A stretch of DNA of 64,000 nt from QHCA01 sp038237645. GTDB lineage: Bacteria; Actinomycetota; Actinomycetes; Mycobacteriales; QHCA01. Both the position numbers and the translations under genes were made by a program. This document shows positions 62,628 through 64,000 of this stretch, in pieces. The notes beneath the pieces were generated by a model. That model made no database searches and was not told where the DNA came from. It worked only from the letters and a program-made list of their open reading frames with translations. The stretch spans positions 1 through 64,000 of the forward strand of contig JBBRYN010000001.1 in NCBI GenBank assembly GCA_038237645.1, read 5' to 3'. Each line of letters opens with the position of its first letter. Within the stretch, counting starts at the first letter, position 1.

Positions 62628-63653
62628 ATGCGCATCGGAGTTCTCACTGGCGGCGGAGACTGCCCCGGCCTCAATGCTGTCATCCGGGCAGTCGTCCGCA
62701 AGGGTGTCGCTGTCCATGGTCACGAGTTCGTCGGGTTCCGCGACGGGTGGCGCGGCCCCATCGACGCCGACGTCACGCCGTTGGGCGTGGAGCAGGTCCG
62801 CGGCATCCTGCCCCGCGGCGGCACGATCCTGGGCTCCTCGCGGACCAACCCGTACAAGATCGACGAAGGCCCTGAGCGGATCAAGAAGACGGTGTCGGAG
62901 TTGCGCATCGACGGGCTGATCGCGATCGGTGGTGAGGACACCCTCGGAGTGGCCAGGCGGTTGACGGACGACGGGGTGCCCGTGGTCGGGGTGCCTAAGA
63001 CCATCGACAACGACCTCGGCGCCACTGACTACACCTTCGGGTTCGACACCGCGGTGACCATCGCCATGGAGGCCATCGACCGGCTGCACACCACCGCCGA
63101 GAGCCACCATCGGGCGCTGGTGGTCGAGGTGATGGGCCGGCACGCGGGCTGGATCGCCCTTCACGCGGGCATGGCCGGCGGGGCCAACATCATCCTGATC
63201 CCCGAGCGGCCATTCGACATCGAGCAGGTTTGCGCCTATGTCGAACGCCGCTTCGAGACCCACTACTCGCCGATCATCGTGGTTGCCGAGGGGGCAACGC
63301 CCAAGGAGGGCACGATGGCGGTCCGGGAGGGGGAGTTGGACGCGTTCGGGCACGTCCGCCTGTCGGGAATCGGGGCGATCCTGGAGGAGGAGATTCGCGG
63401 CCGCACCGGCCGCGAGTGTCGGGCGACGGTGCTGGGTCACGTGCAGCGGGGTGGTACGCCGACGGCGTTCGACCGGGTGCTCGCCACGCGGTTCGGCCTG
63501 CACGCCATCGACGCCGCGCACGAGGGTGCGTGGGGCAATATGGTCGCGTTGCGTGGCACGGACATCGTCCACGTGCCGTTGGAAGATGCCACGCGGGAGC
63601 TAAAGCTCGTGCCGCTTGAGCGATACGCCGAGGCCGAGGTCTTCTTCGGCTGA
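62628..63653 (+). CDS. pfkA: 6-phosphofructokinase, probably PPi-dependent
   Basis: A 341-residue group III phosphofructokinase. The phosphoryl-donor site reads IAIGGEDTLGVARR, with Asp where ATP enzymes have Gly (E. coli Gly104), and GVPKTIDNDLG has Lys at the position of Gly124. This pair marks pyrophosphate-dependent enzymes such as that of Amycolatopsis methanolica. Substrate residues are in MEAIDRLHTTAESHHR and VVEVMGRHAGWIAL. If PPi is the donor, the step is reversible and could serve gluconeogenesis. ATG at 62628. Confidence 0.9.
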   Translation: MRIGVLTGGGDCPGLNAVIRAVVRKGVAVHGHEFVGFRDGWRGPIDADVTPLGVEQVRGILPRGGTILGSSRTNPYKIDEGPERIKKTVSELRIDGLIAIGGEDTLGVARRLTDDGVPVVGVPKTIDNDLGATDYTFGFDTAVTIAMEAIDRLHTTAESHHRALVVEVMGRHAGWIALHAGMAGGANIILIPERPFDIEQVCAYVERRFETHYSPIIVVAEGATPKEGTMAVREGELDAFGHVRLSGIGAILEEEIRGRTGRECRATVLGHVQRGGTPTAFDRVLATRFGLHAIDAAHEGAWGNMVALRGTDIVHVPLEDATRELKLVPLERYAEAEVFFG

Positions 63654-63723
63654 CCGGCTGTCGACGGCTGACGGGCGGGATACGTGCGCGGTCGGGGGCA
63701 ACGGTGCCGACTACCCTTGGCTG

Positions 63724-64000
63724 ATGCCCTCCGACATCGACGCGTGGCGTGATCTTCCAGCCGCGCAACAGCCGGCCTGGCCAGACCTTGACGAGCTGCA
63801 AGCTGTCGGCGCGACCCTGGCCGGCATGCCACCGCTCGTGGTGTCCAGCGAAGTCGACATCCTGCGGGAGCGGCTCGCCTCAGTGGCGCGCGGTGAGGCA
63901 TTCCTGTTGCAGGGCGGGGACTGCGCCGAGGTTTTCGGTGCCACGGAAGCCGTGCTGCGGGCGACGACCAAGACACTTCTGCAGATGGCGGTCGTGCTGA
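63724..64000 (+). CDS. aroG: DAHP synthase, class II (N-terminal part, cut by window end)
   Basis: The first 92 codons of 3-deoxy-D-arabino-heptulosonate-7-phosphate synthase, the first step of the shikimate pathway. The start MPSDIDAWRDLPAAQQPAWP is a class II hallmark, followed by MPPLVVSSEVDILRERLASV and FLLQGGDCAEVFG, whose Cys binds the metal ion in the M. tuberculosis enzyme (AroG, Rv2178c). The gene runs off the window. ATG at 63724 is the likely start. Confidence 0.92.
   Translation, partial: MPSDIDAWRDLPAAQQPAWPDLDELQAVGATLAGMPPLVVSSEVDILRERLASVARGEAFLLQGGDCAEVFGATEAVLRATTKTLLQMAVVL

Overview
The window is high-GC DNA with GTG, ATG and occasional TTG starts and dense gene packing. 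It comes from an actinobacterium (Frankineae-like or a relative; the genus cannot be fixed from the sequence alone). The strongest clue is gene order. From memory of the reference genomes, the blocks at 0.3-24.6 kb and 42-64 kb follow the Mycobacterium tuberculosis interval around Rv2206-Rv2178c and the Streptomyces coelicolor interval around SCO2115-SCO2150: DUF3043, glycerate kinase, erpA, adoK, ctaC-ctaF, qcrCAB-ctaE, trpD, the DEDDh/GIY-YIG nuclease, NlpC/P60, pimB', then fadD15, SRPBCC, glucokinase, plsC, macRS, exoribonuclease, pfk and class II DAHP synthase.

Layout. 1-283: the 3' end of a group II intron that splits an aldo/keto reductase gene. 0.3-6 kb: DUF3043, glycerate kinase, erpA, hypothetical genes and adoK. 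6.1-12.6 kb: the respiratory supercomplex genes (ctaC, ctaF; qcrB, qcrA, qcrC and ctaE on the minus strand; a CtaG-like assembly factor). 12.7-19.4 kb: a degenerate receiver protein, trpD, a truncated Lrp/AsnC gene, an exonuclease/UvrC-like fusion, an AMACR-type racemase and a NYN-domain protein. 19.5-24.6 kb: a cyclic di-AMP (ydaO) riboswitch ahead of an NlpC/P60 hydrolase, 49-bp tandem repeats, two membrane metalloprotease-like proteins and PimB'. 24.7-42 kb: an accessory block that sits between pimB' and fadD15, which are adjacent in mycobacteria. It holds a GT-C-like membrane protein, three Flp pilins, a two-component system, a KaiC/DnaB-like ATPase, a tad/cpa pilus operon with two unusual fusions, and an ABC exporter. 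42-53.9 kb: fadD15, small conserved proteins, glucokinase, carbamate kinase, a TIGR00300 protein, a hydrolase, plsC and macRS. 54-64 kb: a giant nucleotidyl cyclase/ATPase, a Crp-family regulator, an HTH-DUF1028-glpK operon, an exoribonuclease, a phosphofructokinase with PPi-type residues and the start of DAHP synthase.

How parts work together. CtaC/E/F and QcrCAB make most of an actinobacterial bc1-aa3 supercomplex; ctaD is not in the window. The tad genes encode the ATPase (TadA), localisation factor (TadZ/CpaE), platform proteins (TadB/C), CpaB and the pseudopilin-like TadE/G that should export the three Flp pilins. Each pilin gene carries the same upstream pair of sites at identical spacing, suggesting common control. 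The cyclase and Crp-family genes form a plausible cyclic-nucleotide signalling pair. The most unusual items are the conserved pilin promoter architecture, the vWA-TadB fusion, the TIG-containing TadG, the intron-split reductase, the missing start codon ahead of the cyclase's first zinc ribbon, and the perfect 22-bp palindrome beside an HTH gene.
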